In this document: positions 32,193 through 40,799 of the stretch, piece by piece
How positions within the stretch are numbered: the stretch's first letter is position 1
Layout: every line of letters starts with the position of its first letter
Origin: an uncultured Clostridia bacterium
GTDB taxonomy: Bacteria; Bacillota; Clostridia; Oscillospirales; Oscillospiraceae
Length of the DNA: 42,985 nt
Assembly: GCA_946186375.1 (NCBI GenBank)
Contig: CAMHMZ010000020.1
Coordinates: 1-42,985, forward strand
Direction: 5' to 3'
Position numbers and translations under genes: made by a program
The notes under the pieces: generated by a model
What the model was told of the DNA's origin: nothing
Databases searched by the model: none
The model's input: only the letters and a program-made list of their open reading frames with translations

Positions 32193-32432
32193 TCAATGCC
32201 TCAGGGGCAGCCACCAGGTGAAGCCGAAGGCGAGGCACTGGACGGCGCCCTCCGCGGCGCTGAGGCCTTTCTCCTCGGCGGTGCGGCGGCCGATGAGCAC
32301 ATACTCCGCCGCGTGCATGCCAAACAGCACCAGCAGCGGCAGGGGCTTCTTTTTGGCGCAGAGCCACGCGAAGGCCGCGTACAGCGCCACGCAGATCGGT
32401 TTTCCGAAGGCTTTGGTCAGCTTGAGAAACAT
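32193..32432 (-). CDS. Small membrane protein of unknown function
   Basis: The 79-residue protein has two or three hydrophobic segments (about 10-24, 30-46 and near 62-76) joined by a charged loop (GRRTAEEKGLSAAEG). No family is recognised. A near-perfect AAGGAGG lies 8 bases before the ATG, which supports it as a real gene. It follows the desulfhydrase by 40 bases on the same strand. Its stop codon (TGA) touches the AGTTTTTAG edge of repeat copy F. Confidence 0.68.
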   Translation of the reverse strand: MFLKLTKAFGKPICVALYAAFAWLCAKKKPLPLLVLFGMHAAEYVLIGRRTAEEKGLSAAEGAVQCLAFGFTWWLPLRH

Positions 32433-32472
32433 GGGGGATCCTCCTTATAAAAATGATGAAGTGTCGACAAAT

Positions 32473-33417
32473 TCAAGAGACCGCAAACAGGCCGCCCGCG
32501 CCGCCGGAGTGCAGAAACAGCACCTTGTCCTCCGGGCGGAAACGGCCCTCTTCGGCCATCTGGATGAGACCCGCAAAGGCCTTGCCGGTATAGACGGGGT
32601 CGAGGAAGAGCCCCTCGCGCGCGGCCAGCAGCGAGACGGCCGCGTTCCCCTCGGCGGAGGGAATGGCATAGCCGGGGCCGCAGAGATCGCGCAGCTCGAA
32701 GTCTGCGGCGCTGAGCGGCAGCTCCGTTTCCAGAAGCGCCGCCGCCTCCCGCATCAGCTCGAGCGTGATGCGCTCGAAGGGATCGGAGTCCACCATCATG
32801 CCGCAGACCCGCGTCCCGGGCAGAAAGAGCTTCGCGCCCAGCGCAAGGCCGGCCATGGTGCCGCCGCTGCCCTCGGCGCAGACGAGAAAGTCAAAGTGCT
32901 CGCCCTGCGCGGCGATCTCCCGCACGCAGTTTACATAACCAAGCGACCCCAGGGCGTTCGAGCCGCCGCAGGGGATCTTGTAGTAGGGAAGACCGGCCTC
33001 GGCGCCGATGCGGTCCATCTCCTCATAGATATCGGCATAGTCGTCGGTGTCCACAAAGCGCACATCCGTGCCCATCAGCTTTTCGAGCAGCTGATTGCCC
33101 ACGCAGTCGGTGACGCCGCGCTTTTTGAGCACGAGGATGCATTTAAGACCCAGCCGCGCCGAAGCCGCTGCCGTGAGCATGGCGTGGTTCGACTGCGCGC
33201 CGCCTGTCGTGAACACGAGCTGCGCGCCCTGTGCCTTCGCGTCGGCGAGCAGAAATTCCAGCTTGCGGGTCTTGTTCCCGCCGAGACCGAGCCCGGTCAG
33301 ATCGTCGCGCTTGACATAGACGTTCGTGCCCAGCAGGGCGCTGACATTGTCCAGCCGCTGGATGGGGGTGGGGAAGACCCCGAGGGAAACTCTCGGGAAG
33401 CTGTCGAGGCTTTTCAT
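32473..33417 (-). CDS. D-cysteine desulfhydrase / ACC deaminase family PLP enzyme
   Basis: This cytoplasmic PLP-dependent enzyme is expected to degrade D-cysteine to pyruvate, sulfide and ammonia, or act on a related beta-substituted D-amino acid. The 314-residue protein has the family start PTPIQRLDNVSALLGTNVYVKRDD, the PLP lysine in GLGGNKTRKLEF near residue 51, the substrate-binding TTGGAQSNHA near 70-80, IPCGGSNALGSLGYV near 163, and the phosphate-binding EGSGGTMAG near 200. AAGGAG precedes the ATG. ACC deaminase itself is hard to exclude by motifs alone. Confidence 0.87.
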   Translation of the reverse strand: MKSLDSFPRVSLGVFPTPIQRLDNVSALLGTNVYVKRDDLTGLGLGGNKTRKLEFLLADAKAQGAQLVFTTGGAQSNHAMLTAAASARLGLKCILVLKKRGVTDCVGNQLLEKLMGTDVRFVDTDDYADIYEEMDRIGAEAGLPYYKIPCGGSNALGSLGYVNCVREIAAQGEHFDFLVCAEGSGGTMAGLALGAKLFLPGTRVCGMMVDSDPFERITLELMREAAALLETELPLSAADFELRDLCGPGYAIPSAEGNAAVSLLAAREGLFLDPVYTGKAFAGLIQMAEEGRFRPEDKVLFLHSGGAGGLFAVS

Positions 33418-33448
33418 GGTCTGTCACTCCTTTTTTCTACATGGATTT

Positions 33449-33477
33449 ATGATAGCCCAAATCGCTCCCGCCGTCAA
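33449..33477 (-). promoter_or_regulatory. Promoter of the desulfhydrase operon
   Basis: On the minus strand TTGACG (33477-33472), 17-bp spacer, TATCAT (33454-33449). Confidence 0.75.
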
Positions 33478-33565
33478 TCGTTTTGACAAAGGCGAAGGCC
33501 GCTCTTGAAGAAAGCGCGCGGGTATGATAAAGTGAAGACAGACGAAACAGAGAGGGGAGAGGGCC

Positions 33566-33790
33566 ATGCGCCTGTTCGGAAGGAAAAAGGAGACCGCGCC
33601 GCTTCTCCCGCCCGGCGACTGGGAGCTCGTGCTGCGCAGCAGCATCTGCACCGGCGAGCGGACCGCCTGTCTGCGCGACAGGGAAACGGGGAAGCTTCGC
33701 GAGCTGCAGCTCGTGCGCACGCAGGAGGAGCTCGAGAGGCTCTGCCGGGAGTACGGCGTCTCCCCGGAGGCGCTCAGAACGATCTATTGA
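33566..33790 (+). CDS. Small conserved-looking protein of unknown function (74 aa)
   Basis: The protein is soluble and charged, with a basic N terminus (MRLFGRKKE), a two-stranded middle (WELVLRSSICTGERTACLRD) and an acidic helix at the end (EELERLCREYGVSPEALRTIY). No family is recognised. GAGGGGAGAGG lies 6-15 bases before the ATG. It is the first gene of a four-gene plus-strand unit; a weak TTGAAG-17 bp-TAAAGT promoter (33505-33533) may serve it. Confidence 0.65.
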   Translation: MRLFGRKKETAPLLPPGDWELVLRSSICTGERTACLRDRETGKLRELQLVRTQEELERLCREYGVSPEALRTIY

Positions 33791-33806
33791 AACGGAGGAA
33801 AACCTC

Positions 33807-34130
33807 ATGGCTGAACCGAAAAGCATGATCGCCGGCGCGAGCCTTGACGCGCCCGCGGAGGACTTCAAAAGCGCCGCGCGCGTGGAGCAGTACCGCCTGA
33901 GCGCCAAGGCCCTGTATATCCCGGCGGGCTTCCGCTGGAACTACATCCCCTTCACGGCCATCGAGACGGCGGAGGAGTCGCACCGCAGCATTACCGCCGG
34001 CAAATGCGTGGCGGTCACGGAAAAGCGGCCGACGCTGCTGCTGAAGACGACGGCCGGGGAGTTCAGCTTTCCGATGGAGAAGTCCGAGAGTCTGCGGAAA
34101 ATGCTTGCGGCCATCAAAGGGGAGGGCTGA
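33807..34130 (+). CDS. Small protein of unknown function (107 aa), possible PH-like fold
   Basis: The soluble 107-residue protein shows alternating strand patterns (ALYIPAGFRWNYIPFTAIETAEES, CVAVTEKRPTLLLKTTAGEFSFPM) followed by a final helix (SESLRKMLAAIKGEG), the order seen in pleckstrin-homology-like domains of bacterial proteins. This fold guess rests on pattern only. CGGAGG precedes the ATG, 16 bases after the previous gene, and the macro-like gene starts 3 bases after its stop. Confidence 0.65.
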   Translation: MAEPKSMIAGASLDAPAEDFKSAARVEQYRLSAKALYIPAGFRWNYIPFTAIETAEESHRSITAGKCVAVTEKRPTLLLKTTAGEFSFPMEKSESLRKMLAAIKGEG

Positions 34131-34133
34131 GAC

Positions 34134-34844
34134 ATGCCTGTGCATGTCACACAGGAGGATATCCTGTCCGTCAGGGCCGACGCCGCGGTGCTGGCCGTCG
34201 AGATCGCCTTCGACGCGGCCGAGGGTTCGAGCTGCCTGCGTCTGGAGGAGGCGGGCGGCGAGAGGCTTCGCGCCTCGATCCACCGCCGCCGCGTCATGCT
34301 GCCGGTGGGCTCTGCCGATCTGGCCGAGAGCGGGGCGCTGCCCTTCCGACACGTTCTCTATACGGCCGCGCCCCGCTGGCTGACGGGCAAGGCCAACGAA
34401 CTGCTGGTGCTGCACCGCTGCTATGAAAGCCTCTTTGCTCTGGCCTCCTCGCTCGGCTGCAAAAGCCTTGTCACGCCCTTCCTCTCTACCTGGTATTACC
34501 GTTTCCCGCTTGACGAAGCCGTGCGCATCGCTCTGGGCGAGGCGGAAAAATGGGAGGGGGAGACCGTCTTCGTCGCGGACACGCCCGAGCTTCTGGCGCT
34601 CAGCCAAAAGACCTGGCGCAAGCCGCGCATCACATCCTATATCGGCTATTACCGCGACCACGCGATCTTCGAGCTGGATAACGGCCTCTTCGCGCGCGTG
34701 GATCTGCGCCGCGAGAGAACTGCCGTCGACGTCATCCCCTATTTTGAGGCCTGCTTCCGCACCGGCACCGACCCAACGCAGCCGCCGCTGCCGGAAGAGG
34801 AGATCGCGAGACTGCGGCGCATCTATGAAGAAAACGACTGGTAG
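34134..34844 (+). CDS. Divergent macro-domain-like protein
   Basis: The 236-residue cytoplasmic protein follows the macro domain plan over about residues 1-150: VTQEDILSVRADAAVLAVE (usual ...GDIT...DAIVNAAN), GGERLRASIHRRRVMLPVGS, LPFRHVLYTAAPRW (usual ...VIHTVGP), the helix ELLVLHRCYESLFALASSLG and GCKSLVTPFLSTWYYRFPLDEAVRIAL. The ADP-ribose-contacting NAAN asparagine and the glycine-rich GGGV and GVYG loops are absent, so ADP-ribose binding is doubtful. The last 80 residues are an extra domain with YIGYYRDHAIFELDN. It sits between small unknown proteins and an isoaspartyl dipeptidase in a tight operon. Confidence 0.62.
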   Translation: MPVHVTQEDILSVRADAAVLAVEIAFDAAEGSSCLRLEEAGGERLRASIHRRRVMLPVGSADLAESGALPFRHVLYTAAPRWLTGKANELLVLHRCYESLFALASSLGCKSLVTPFLSTWYYRFPLDEAVRIALGEAEKWEGETVFVADTPELLALSQKTWRKPRITSYIGYYRDHAIFELDNGLFARVDLRRERTAVDVIPYFEACFRTGTDPTQPPLPEEEIARLRRIYEENDW

Positions 34845-34853
34845 GAGGTCGCC

Positions 34854-35990
34854 ATGTTTACGATGATCCGGGGCGCGGAGGTCTATGCGCCCGAAAAGCT
34901 CGGCAGGCGGGACATCCTCCTGTCCTTTGACAAAATCGTCTTTTTGCGGGAGAATTCCACCTTCCGCACCCGCGGTATGCGCGAGATCGACGGGACGGGG
35001 ATGCTCGCCGTGCCGGGCTTTCTCGACCAGCATGTGCACGTGACCGGCGGCGGCGGGGAGGACAGCTTCCGCAGCCGCATCCGGGAGATCAGTCTGGAGC
35101 AGCTTGTGCGCGGCGGCGTGACGACGGTGGTGGGCCTTCTGGGGACGGACGGGACGACGCGCAGCGTGGAAAACCTTGTCGCGAAGACGAAGGCTCTCAA
35201 CGAGGAGGGCGTCACGGCCTTCTGTCTCACCGGCTCTTACGCCTATCCTTCGCCGACGCTGACGGGCTCGGTGGAGAAGGACATCGTCTTCATCCAGGAA
35301 ATTTTAGGCTTGAAGCTCGCCATCTCCGACCACCGCGGCTCGCACATGACGGAGCAGGAGCTCATCCGCGCGGCCTCGGAGGTGCGGCGCGCTGCGCTTC
35401 TGAGCGGCAAGCCCGGCCTCGTCTGCCTGCACACCGGGCCGGGGAAGGACGGACTCAAAAAGCTTCTGCACATCGTGCAGACGAGCGACCTCCCCGTCGA
35501 GCTCCTGCGCCCGACGCACGTTGCGCGCGTTCTGGACGACGCGGTGGAATATGCAAAGCTCGGAGGCTGGATCGACTTTACCGCCGGGCAGAACAGCCGC
35601 CGGACGGCCGAGGCTCTGCGCAAGGCGCTCGAGGGCGCGCCGATTGAACGCATGACGCTCTCCTCCGACGGCAACGGCAGCTCGCCCCGCTGGGGCAGCG
35701 ACGGAAAGCCGGCCGGCATGGGCGTCGGCCAGGTGACGAGCCTCTGGAAAACCGTGCGCGCGCTCACGGAGCAGGAGGTGCTGCCGCTCGAGCAGGCGCT
35801 GCGCCTCATCACAGAAAACCCGGCGCGTGCGCTGGGGCTCTATCCGCGCAAGGGCTGCCTCAAAAGCGGGGCGGACGCCGATCTGCTGCTGATCCGGGAC
35901 GGGCAGATCGACACCGTGATCGCCAAAGGAGAAGTGATGATGCAGGGCGGGCAGCTCCTGCGGCACGGCTATTACCAGTACGACGAATGA
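34854..35990 (+). CDS. iadA: Isoaspartyl dipeptidase (IadA-like amidohydrolase)
   Basis: This zinc amidohydrolase is predicted to cleave beta-aspartyl dipeptides that arise from damaged proteins. The 378-residue protein has the metal-binding GFLDQHVHVTGGGGEDSF near 58-75, TTVVGLLGTDGTTRS, SDHRGSHMTEQEL near 160, CLHTGPGK near 190, PTHVAR near 222 and the catalytic LSSDGNGSSPRW near 268. GGAGG lies 5 bases ahead of the ATG, nine bases after the macro-like gene, so it is the last gene of that unit. Confidence 0.9.
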   Translation: MFTMIRGAEVYAPEKLGRRDILLSFDKIVFLRENSTFRTRGMREIDGTGMLAVPGFLDQHVHVTGGGGEDSFRSRIREISLEQLVRGGVTTVVGLLGTDGTTRSVENLVAKTKALNEEGVTAFCLTGSYAYPSPTLTGSVEKDIVFIQEILGLKLAISDHRGSHMTEQELIRAASEVRRAALLSGKPGLVCLHTGPGKDGLKKLLHIVQTSDLPVELLRPTHVARVLDDAVEYAKLGGWIDFTAGQNSRRTAEALRKALEGAPIERMTLSSDGNGSSPRWGSDGKPAGMGVGQVTSLWKTVRALTEQEVLPLEQALRLITENPARALGLYPRKGCLKSGADADLLLIRDGQIDTVIAKGEVMMQGGQLLRHGYYQYDE

Positions 35991-35992
35991 AA

Positions 35993-36031
35993 AAAGAACT
36001 GTGAGGTACGGGAGGTTCCTCACAGTTCTTT
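35993..36031. terminator. Bidirectional terminator between iadA and the FUSC gene
   Basis: AAAGAACTGTGAGG and CCTCACAGTTCTTT form a 14-bp stem, followed by GTTTTT on the plus strand. The right arm contains the last codons and stop of the FUSC-type gene on the minus strand. Confidence 0.85.
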
Positions 36032-37342
36032 GTTTTTGTTCCAGGGGAGAGCCACGGGCTCATAGAGATCGCCGAGGATGTGCAGCAGGTGCATGGCGTC
36101 GTGCTCGCTGTGGTAGCCGCCGGGGAGGAAGACCTCCACGGGGGAGAGCGCGGGCTCTGCCTGATGAAGCAGCGTCATCAGCCGCTCTTCGGCGCGCGGC
36201 CAGGTGGCCTGCACGGAGTAGAGATACAGCCCGTACACGCCCTTGACCGACTGCTCCCGCACGACGGCGCGCAGCCCGTGGGCGAGCAGATGCGGCTGCA
36301 GAGCGTCGTGCAGCGCCTCGATGCGCGCCTTGTCGCCGAGCACCTTGATGTAAACGATCTCCTCCGAGACACAGGTGTCCTCGTTGAGATAGCTGCGGTA
36401 GGGTGAGCGGCGCATCCGGTCGTAAATGACCTTCTCCTGGGGGCGGATCTCCCCCTGGTGGAAGATACAGGTCTTGTTTTTGTGCACGGTGTAAATGAAA
36501 TAGCTGATGCTGTGGGCGTCGAGCTGCCCGCGCAGCCAGGCGGAGGACGAGAGCGGCACAGTCTCGGTATACAGATAGACGTTCTCGCTGCCATCGTAGA
36601 TAGCGGCTCCGTCCATCACGATGAGCGGCACCGGGAAGGGCGCCTGCCCGAGCTGCAGACCCAGAAACGCGGGGGCGTGCTCGGACATGAGGCTGATCTT
36701 TGCCCCGTCGCCGAAGAGGTAATTGAGCTTGAAGAGAGCGGCGGAGGGAATGGAGGAGAAGCGGTCGGGCGCGAGATCCTTGATGCGCACGAAGAAGACG
36801 TAATCGCGGTTCTTGCGGCGCGGCAGCCGGAAGAGATTGACCGCCACGGCGATCAGCGTTCCCAGCAGCACGCCGAAGATGCGGTCGCCCGCCTGGCGCA
36901 GCGGCTCCTCGATCTCGGGGAAGGCGATCACGATGCAGATGAACACGATCGCGGCCAGGCCAGAGGTGTCGGGCTTGCGGATGACCACCGCCGTATAGAG
37001 CGAGGCCAGGATCCCCACGCCCATCAGCGCGTAGAGCAGCGGCATCACACGGCCGATGGAGGGAAAAGCCAGCACCAGCAGCAGAAAGAGAAAGCCCCAG
37101 AAGGTCCCGATCAGGGTGCCCTCAAAGCGGCTGATGGCGTAGTCGCGCGTATCGCGCACATAGGGCTGCATGCAGATGATGGCGGTGATGGCGGCCTCGG
37201 TGGGCATCTCCTGCCCGCGGTAGCCGCGCAGATAATAATAGAGCAGACACAGAAAGACCGCGAACGCCGTCTTGGTGATGCGCTGCCCGAGCGGGGGCAG
37301 GCGCTGCAGCAGCGCCGCGCGCCCGGAAGAGCTGAGTTTCAT
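36020..37342 (-). CDS. FUSC/aromatic-acid-exporter-like membrane protein with HAD-like C-terminal domain
   Basis: The 440-residue protein has an N-terminal half (about 1-185) with six predicted membrane segments and the FUSC/ArAE pattern (TKTAFAVFLCLLYYYLRG, FEGTLIGTFWGFLFLLLVL, AGDRIFGVLLGTLIAVAVN). Residues about 195-440 look like a Cof-type HAD domain: YVFFVRIKDLA sits where motif I (FFDxDGTL) belongs, LMSEHAPAF and PLIVMDGAAIYD match the Cof ...NGAxIYD block, and a cap-like region follows. Both catalytic Asp residues of motif I seem lost. The start is the ATG at 37342 behind AGGAGGCG; an in-frame extension to 37444 lacks support. Its stop lies in the terminator hairpin. Confidence 0.7.
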   Translation of the reverse strand: MKLSSSGRAALLQRLPPLGQRITKTAFAVFLCLLYYYLRGYRGQEMPTEAAITAIICMQPYVRDTRDYAISRFEGTLIGTFWGFLFLLLVLAFPSIGRVMPLLYALMGVGILASLYTAVVIRKPDTSGLAAIVFICIVIAFPEIEEPLRQAGDRIFGVLLGTLIAVAVNLFRLPRRKNRDYVFFVRIKDLAPDRFSSIPSAALFKLNYLFGDGAKISLMSEHAPAFLGLQLGQAPFPVPLIVMDGAAIYDGSENVYLYTETVPLSSSAWLRGQLDAHSISYFIYTVHKNKTCIFHQGEIRPQEKVIYDRMRRSPYRSYLNEDTCVSEEIVYIKVLGDKARIEALHDALQPHLLAHGLRAVVREQSVKGVYGLYLYSVQATWPRAEERLMTLLHQAEPALSPVEVFLPGGYHSEHDAMHLLHILGDLYEPVALPWNKNKEL

Positions 37343-37474
37343 AAAACGCCTCCTGTTTGGCGGGATTATATGCCATCCTCCCGCCGTTTGCAAGGGCTTT
37401 TTTCGCATTCTCCGATTTGCATGAAAAAGAGCGCGCTTTGGCAAAAACCAAGGCGCGCTCTTGTCAAAAACGTC

Positions 37475-38197
<723 letters not shown>

Positions 38198-38203
38198 CGT
38201 TTT

Positions 38204-39007
38204 TCACCTCACAAACAGGCTGCCCAGCAGCTGCGCCAGGTCGACAAAGCGCAGCAGCAGAAAGAGCGCGGCGCTCCCGACAAGATACGCGCCGTCGCGG
38301 GCCGTAAAGGGCTTGACGGGCGCATAGTGGAAATGCTCGTGATAGCCGCGCAGCAGCATGCTGGCATAGAGCTCCTGCGCCCGGTCCATGCTGCGCAGCA
38401 GCAGCTGCCCCAGAAACGAGCCCCAGGCGGACACGTGTATGCCCTTCTGTCCCGGCGCGCGCAGGTGATAGGCGTCGGTCATCACGGCCAGCTCCTCCGT
38501 CATCACACCGACGTAGCGGTAGGTCAGCAGCAGCAGCGTCACAAGCATCTTCGGCACATGCAGGCGCCGAAGCGAGGCACAGAGCGAGTCGATGGGCGTC
38601 GTCGCCATCAGTAAAAACGAGGCCATCAGGCACAAGACGCCCTTGAGCATGAGCGTCAGCATGCTTACGACGCCGCCGGACACAGCGACCGGGCCGAGCT
38701 GCAGCAGGGGAGCGCGGTCGAAGAAGGGGTTAAAAAGCCCCACCGCCATCACCAGCGGCAGCACGATGCGCAGCTTGTAAAAGCAGACGCGTACCGGGAT
38801 GCCGGAGACCTGGAACAGCAGCACCGGCCACAGCAGCAGCGGCACGAGCGCCGAGAGCGCGTATTTCGGAAAGGAGACGACCGTCACGATGTAGACGACG
38901 GTGCTCAGAAGCTTTGCCGTCGCGTTGAGCTCATGGATCGGGGAGGAGCGCGCGGCCAGCTCGTCCATTTCGCCGAGCTCGTGCAGCGCCTTTTCCATCT
39001 TGTTCAT
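38204..39007 (-). CDS. cbiQ: ECF-type transmembrane component CbiQ
   Basis: The 267-residue membrane protein has about six hydrophobic segments and the cytoplasmic ATPase-docking signature SMDRAQELYASMLLRGYHE near 215, together with an upstream LRAPGQKG segment. The N terminus is cytoplasmic (KALHELGEMDELAARSSPIHEL), with the SPIHELN motif common in cobalt CbiQ. The start ATG at 39007 follows AAAGGAAA; the open frame extends to 39040 without a better site. Confidence 0.9.
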   Translation of the reverse strand: MNKMEKALHELGEMDELAARSSPIHELNATAKLLSTVVYIVTVVSFPKYALSALVPLLLWPVLLFQVSGIPVRVCFYKLRIVLPLVMAVGLFNPFFDRAPLLQLGPVAVSGGVVSMLTLMLKGVLCLMASFLLMATTPIDSLCASLRRLHVPKMLVTLLLLTYRYVGVMTEELAVMTDAYHLRAPGQKGIHVSAWGSFLGQLLLRSMDRAQELYASMLLRGYHEHFHYAPVKPFTARDGAYLVGSAALFLLLRFVDLAQLLGSLFVR

Positions 39008-39117
39008 GCAAGCATTTTCCTTTACGTTAAAAACGCCCATAAGGGACGCCGAAATGGCGTCCCTTTGGGGAAGAAGAGGTGTATAGTGAGAGGGGAAAAC
39101 CAGAGTTTAAGCCGGGC

Positions 39118-40167
39118 TCAGCTCTTCTTTTTGCGGAAGAAGCCGCCCGCGAGGCAGATCCCCACGGCCACGAGCGCCACGAGCGCCGAGCCGACGACGC
39201 CGGACACGCTGGTGCCGACGGGGGTATCGTTGTCGGCAAAGGCGTAGTCGGGCAGGAAGGAGGTTGCCTCCTGGATGCTGCCGGCGGTCTCGGCGGCCTT
39301 GCTCTGCACGCCGAAGTCCTCCTCGTCCAGACCCATGTTCTCGCTGTAGCCGGCCTCGGCGTTGCCGAAGAGCGCCCACTCGAGCCCGTCTGGGTTGGAG
39401 CTGGCCAGCAGGCTCAGTCCGCCGCCCACCAGCAGGGCGACCGCTGCGAGCACGGCGATCACGGCCTTGAGAGAGCGCTTGGCGGGGAGAGGCTCGCCGC
39501 TCTCGTTCACGTCACGCAGAAGCTCTGGCCGCGACTCGAACACGAAGCTCAGCACCGCCGCAGTGATCAGACCTTCGATGAGGCCGATGGCAAGGTGGAT
39601 GGGCTGCATCAGCGCGAGGAAGGCGCCGAAGGGCAGCTCGGTGATGCCGGAAAGGCTCGTCTCCAGCACGACGGAGAAGGCGCCGAGCTGCAGCGTGACG
39701 ACGCAGCCGATCAGAGAGGCGGCGATCACGCGAGCGCGCAGGGCGGCCTTGCCGCTGCCGAACCAGTGGGAGCGAATAATGGGCCGCCAGATGAGATAAT
39801 AGCCCACAAAGCAGCCGTAAAAGGCCATGTTCCAGATGTTCGCCCCCAGCGCCATCAGGCCGCCGTCGGCGAAGAACAGACATTGTATCGCGAGGATCAC
39901 GATCATCGACAGAAAGCCCGCCTGCGGCCCGAGCAGCGCGGAGAGCAGCATGCCGCCGCACATGTGGCCGGAGGAGCCGGTGCCGGGAATGGTGTAGTTG
40001 ATCATCTGCCCGGCGAAGACCAGCGCGGCCGTGACCGCCATGGTGGGCAACTTCTGCGGCTCGTCGTCCTTGCGGAGCTTATGGATGGAAACGCCCGCGG
40101 CGGTGCCGGAGGCCACGTACATCGTGGCGGCTACGGCGGGAGCGAGCAGCGCGTCTGCCATATGCAT
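39118..40167 (-). CDS. cbiM: ECF-type cobalt/nickel-binding component CbiM fused to a CbiN-like tail
   Basis: This 349-residue membrane protein captures the metal ion. It begins MHMADALLAP, whose Met-His N terminus is the known metal-binding feature of CbiM/NikM, and keeps IPGTGSSGHMCGGMLL with the second conserved histidine near 70. Seven or so membrane segments fill residues 10-235. A C-terminal extension (about 245-349) has two membrane segments around an external acidic stretch (NPDGLEWALFGNAEAGYSEN then PDYAF), the layout of CbiN/PDGLE domains. The start is fixed by the essential N terminus and by GAGGTG upstream. Cobalt and nickel cannot be told apart from sequence. Confidence 0.9.
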   Translation of the reverse strand: MHMADALLAPAVAATMYVASGTAAGVSIHKLRKDDEPQKLPTMAVTAALVFAGQMINYTIPGTGSSGHMCGGMLLSALLGPQAGFLSMIVILAIQCLFFADGGLMALGANIWNMAFYGCFVGYYLIWRPIIRSHWFGSGKAALRARVIAASLIGCVVTLQLGAFSVVLETSLSGITELPFGAFLALMQPIHLAIGLIEGLITAAVLSFVFESRPELLRDVNESGEPLPAKRSLKAVIAVLAAVALLVGGGLSLLASSNPDGLEWALFGNAEAGYSENMGLDEEDFGVQSKAAETAGSIQEATSFLPDYAFADNDTPVGTSVSGVVGSALVALVAVGICLAGGFFRKKKS

Positions 40168-40209
40168 GGAAAAACACCTCGATCCAATATTCTCGATGCA
40201 TCTGGGCAA

Positions 40210-40251
40210 AGTATACGGCCTGAGCTCCGCCGCCGCAAGCCCCCCCGGGGG
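40210..40251 (-). promoter_or_regulatory. Promoter of the cbiMQO operon with C/G tract upstream
   Basis: On the minus strand TTGCGG (40238-40233), 17-bp spacer, TATACT (40215-40210). Immediately upstream of the -35 box lies a tract of seven C followed by five G on the plus strand (about 40240-40251), which could be a metal-repressor operator. No cobalamin or NiCo riboswitch was recognised in the 43-base leader. Confidence 0.75.
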
Positions 40252-40269
40252 ATAAATATGAAAGTTTTT

Positions 40270-40298
40270 TTGACAGAACCGCACGAAAGCCCTATACT
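40270..40298 (+). promoter_or_regulatory. Promoter of the Nudix gene
   Basis: TTGACA (40270-40275), 17-bp spacer, TATACT (40293-40298). GGGAGGGGAG lies just before the start codon. It diverges from the cbiM promoter. Confidence 0.82.
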
Positions 40299-40331
40299 AT
40301 TATAATAGAATACGAAACGGGAGGGGAGAGC

Positions 40332-40799
40332 ATGGGCTATATTGAAGAGCTGCGCGCGCTCGTGGGGCACCGGCGGCTGAACCTCTGCGGCGCGTCGGTC
40401 GTCGTGCAGAACGAAAAAGGGGAGCTGCTGCTGCAGCAGCGGCGCGAGCCGGAGGGACGCTGGTGCTTTCCCGGCGGGCTTATGGAGCTGGGCGAGGCAC
40501 TGGAGGACACGGCCCGGCGCGAGGTCTTTGAGGAGACGGCGCTGCACCTGGGCGAGCTGAGGCTCATCGGCGTCTATTCCGGGCCGGAGCAGCTCTGCCG
40601 GGCGGCAAACGGCGACGAGTGGTATGTGGTCAACGCCGCTTACGCCTGCAGCGACTATGAGGGCCGGGCGCAGGTCAACGACGGGGAGTCTCAGCGCCTC
40701 GGCTGGTTCAAGCCGGAGGACCTGCCCGAAAACCTCGCCGCCTCGCACCGCCGGATCCTCGCTGACTATCTGAGGCTTACTGAAGAAAAGAGTTTTTAG
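40332..40799 (+). CDS. Nudix hydrolase
   Basis: The 155-residue cytoplasmic hydrolase carries the Nudix box GGLMELGEALEDTARREVFEETAL near residues 49-72: the REVFEE metal-binding core is intact and the glycine usually after EET is alanine. The substrate (a nucleoside diphosphate derivative) cannot be told. The final codons AGT TTT TAG are part of the AGTTTTTAG unit that opens repeat copy G, so the native C terminus may have been changed by insertion of the repeat. Confidence 0.9.
   Translation: MGYIEELRALVGHRRLNLCGASVVVQNEKGELLLQQRREPEGRWCFPGGLMELGEALEDTARREVFEETALHLGELRLIGVYSGPEQLCRAANGDEWYVVNAAYACSDYEGRAQVNDGESQRLGWFKPEDLPENLAASHRRILADYLRLTEEKSF

Noticed and set aside
40168-40320. Cobalamin or NiCo riboswitch upstream of cbiM
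   Set aside because: The leader after the promoter is only about 43 bases and shows none of the conserved elements.
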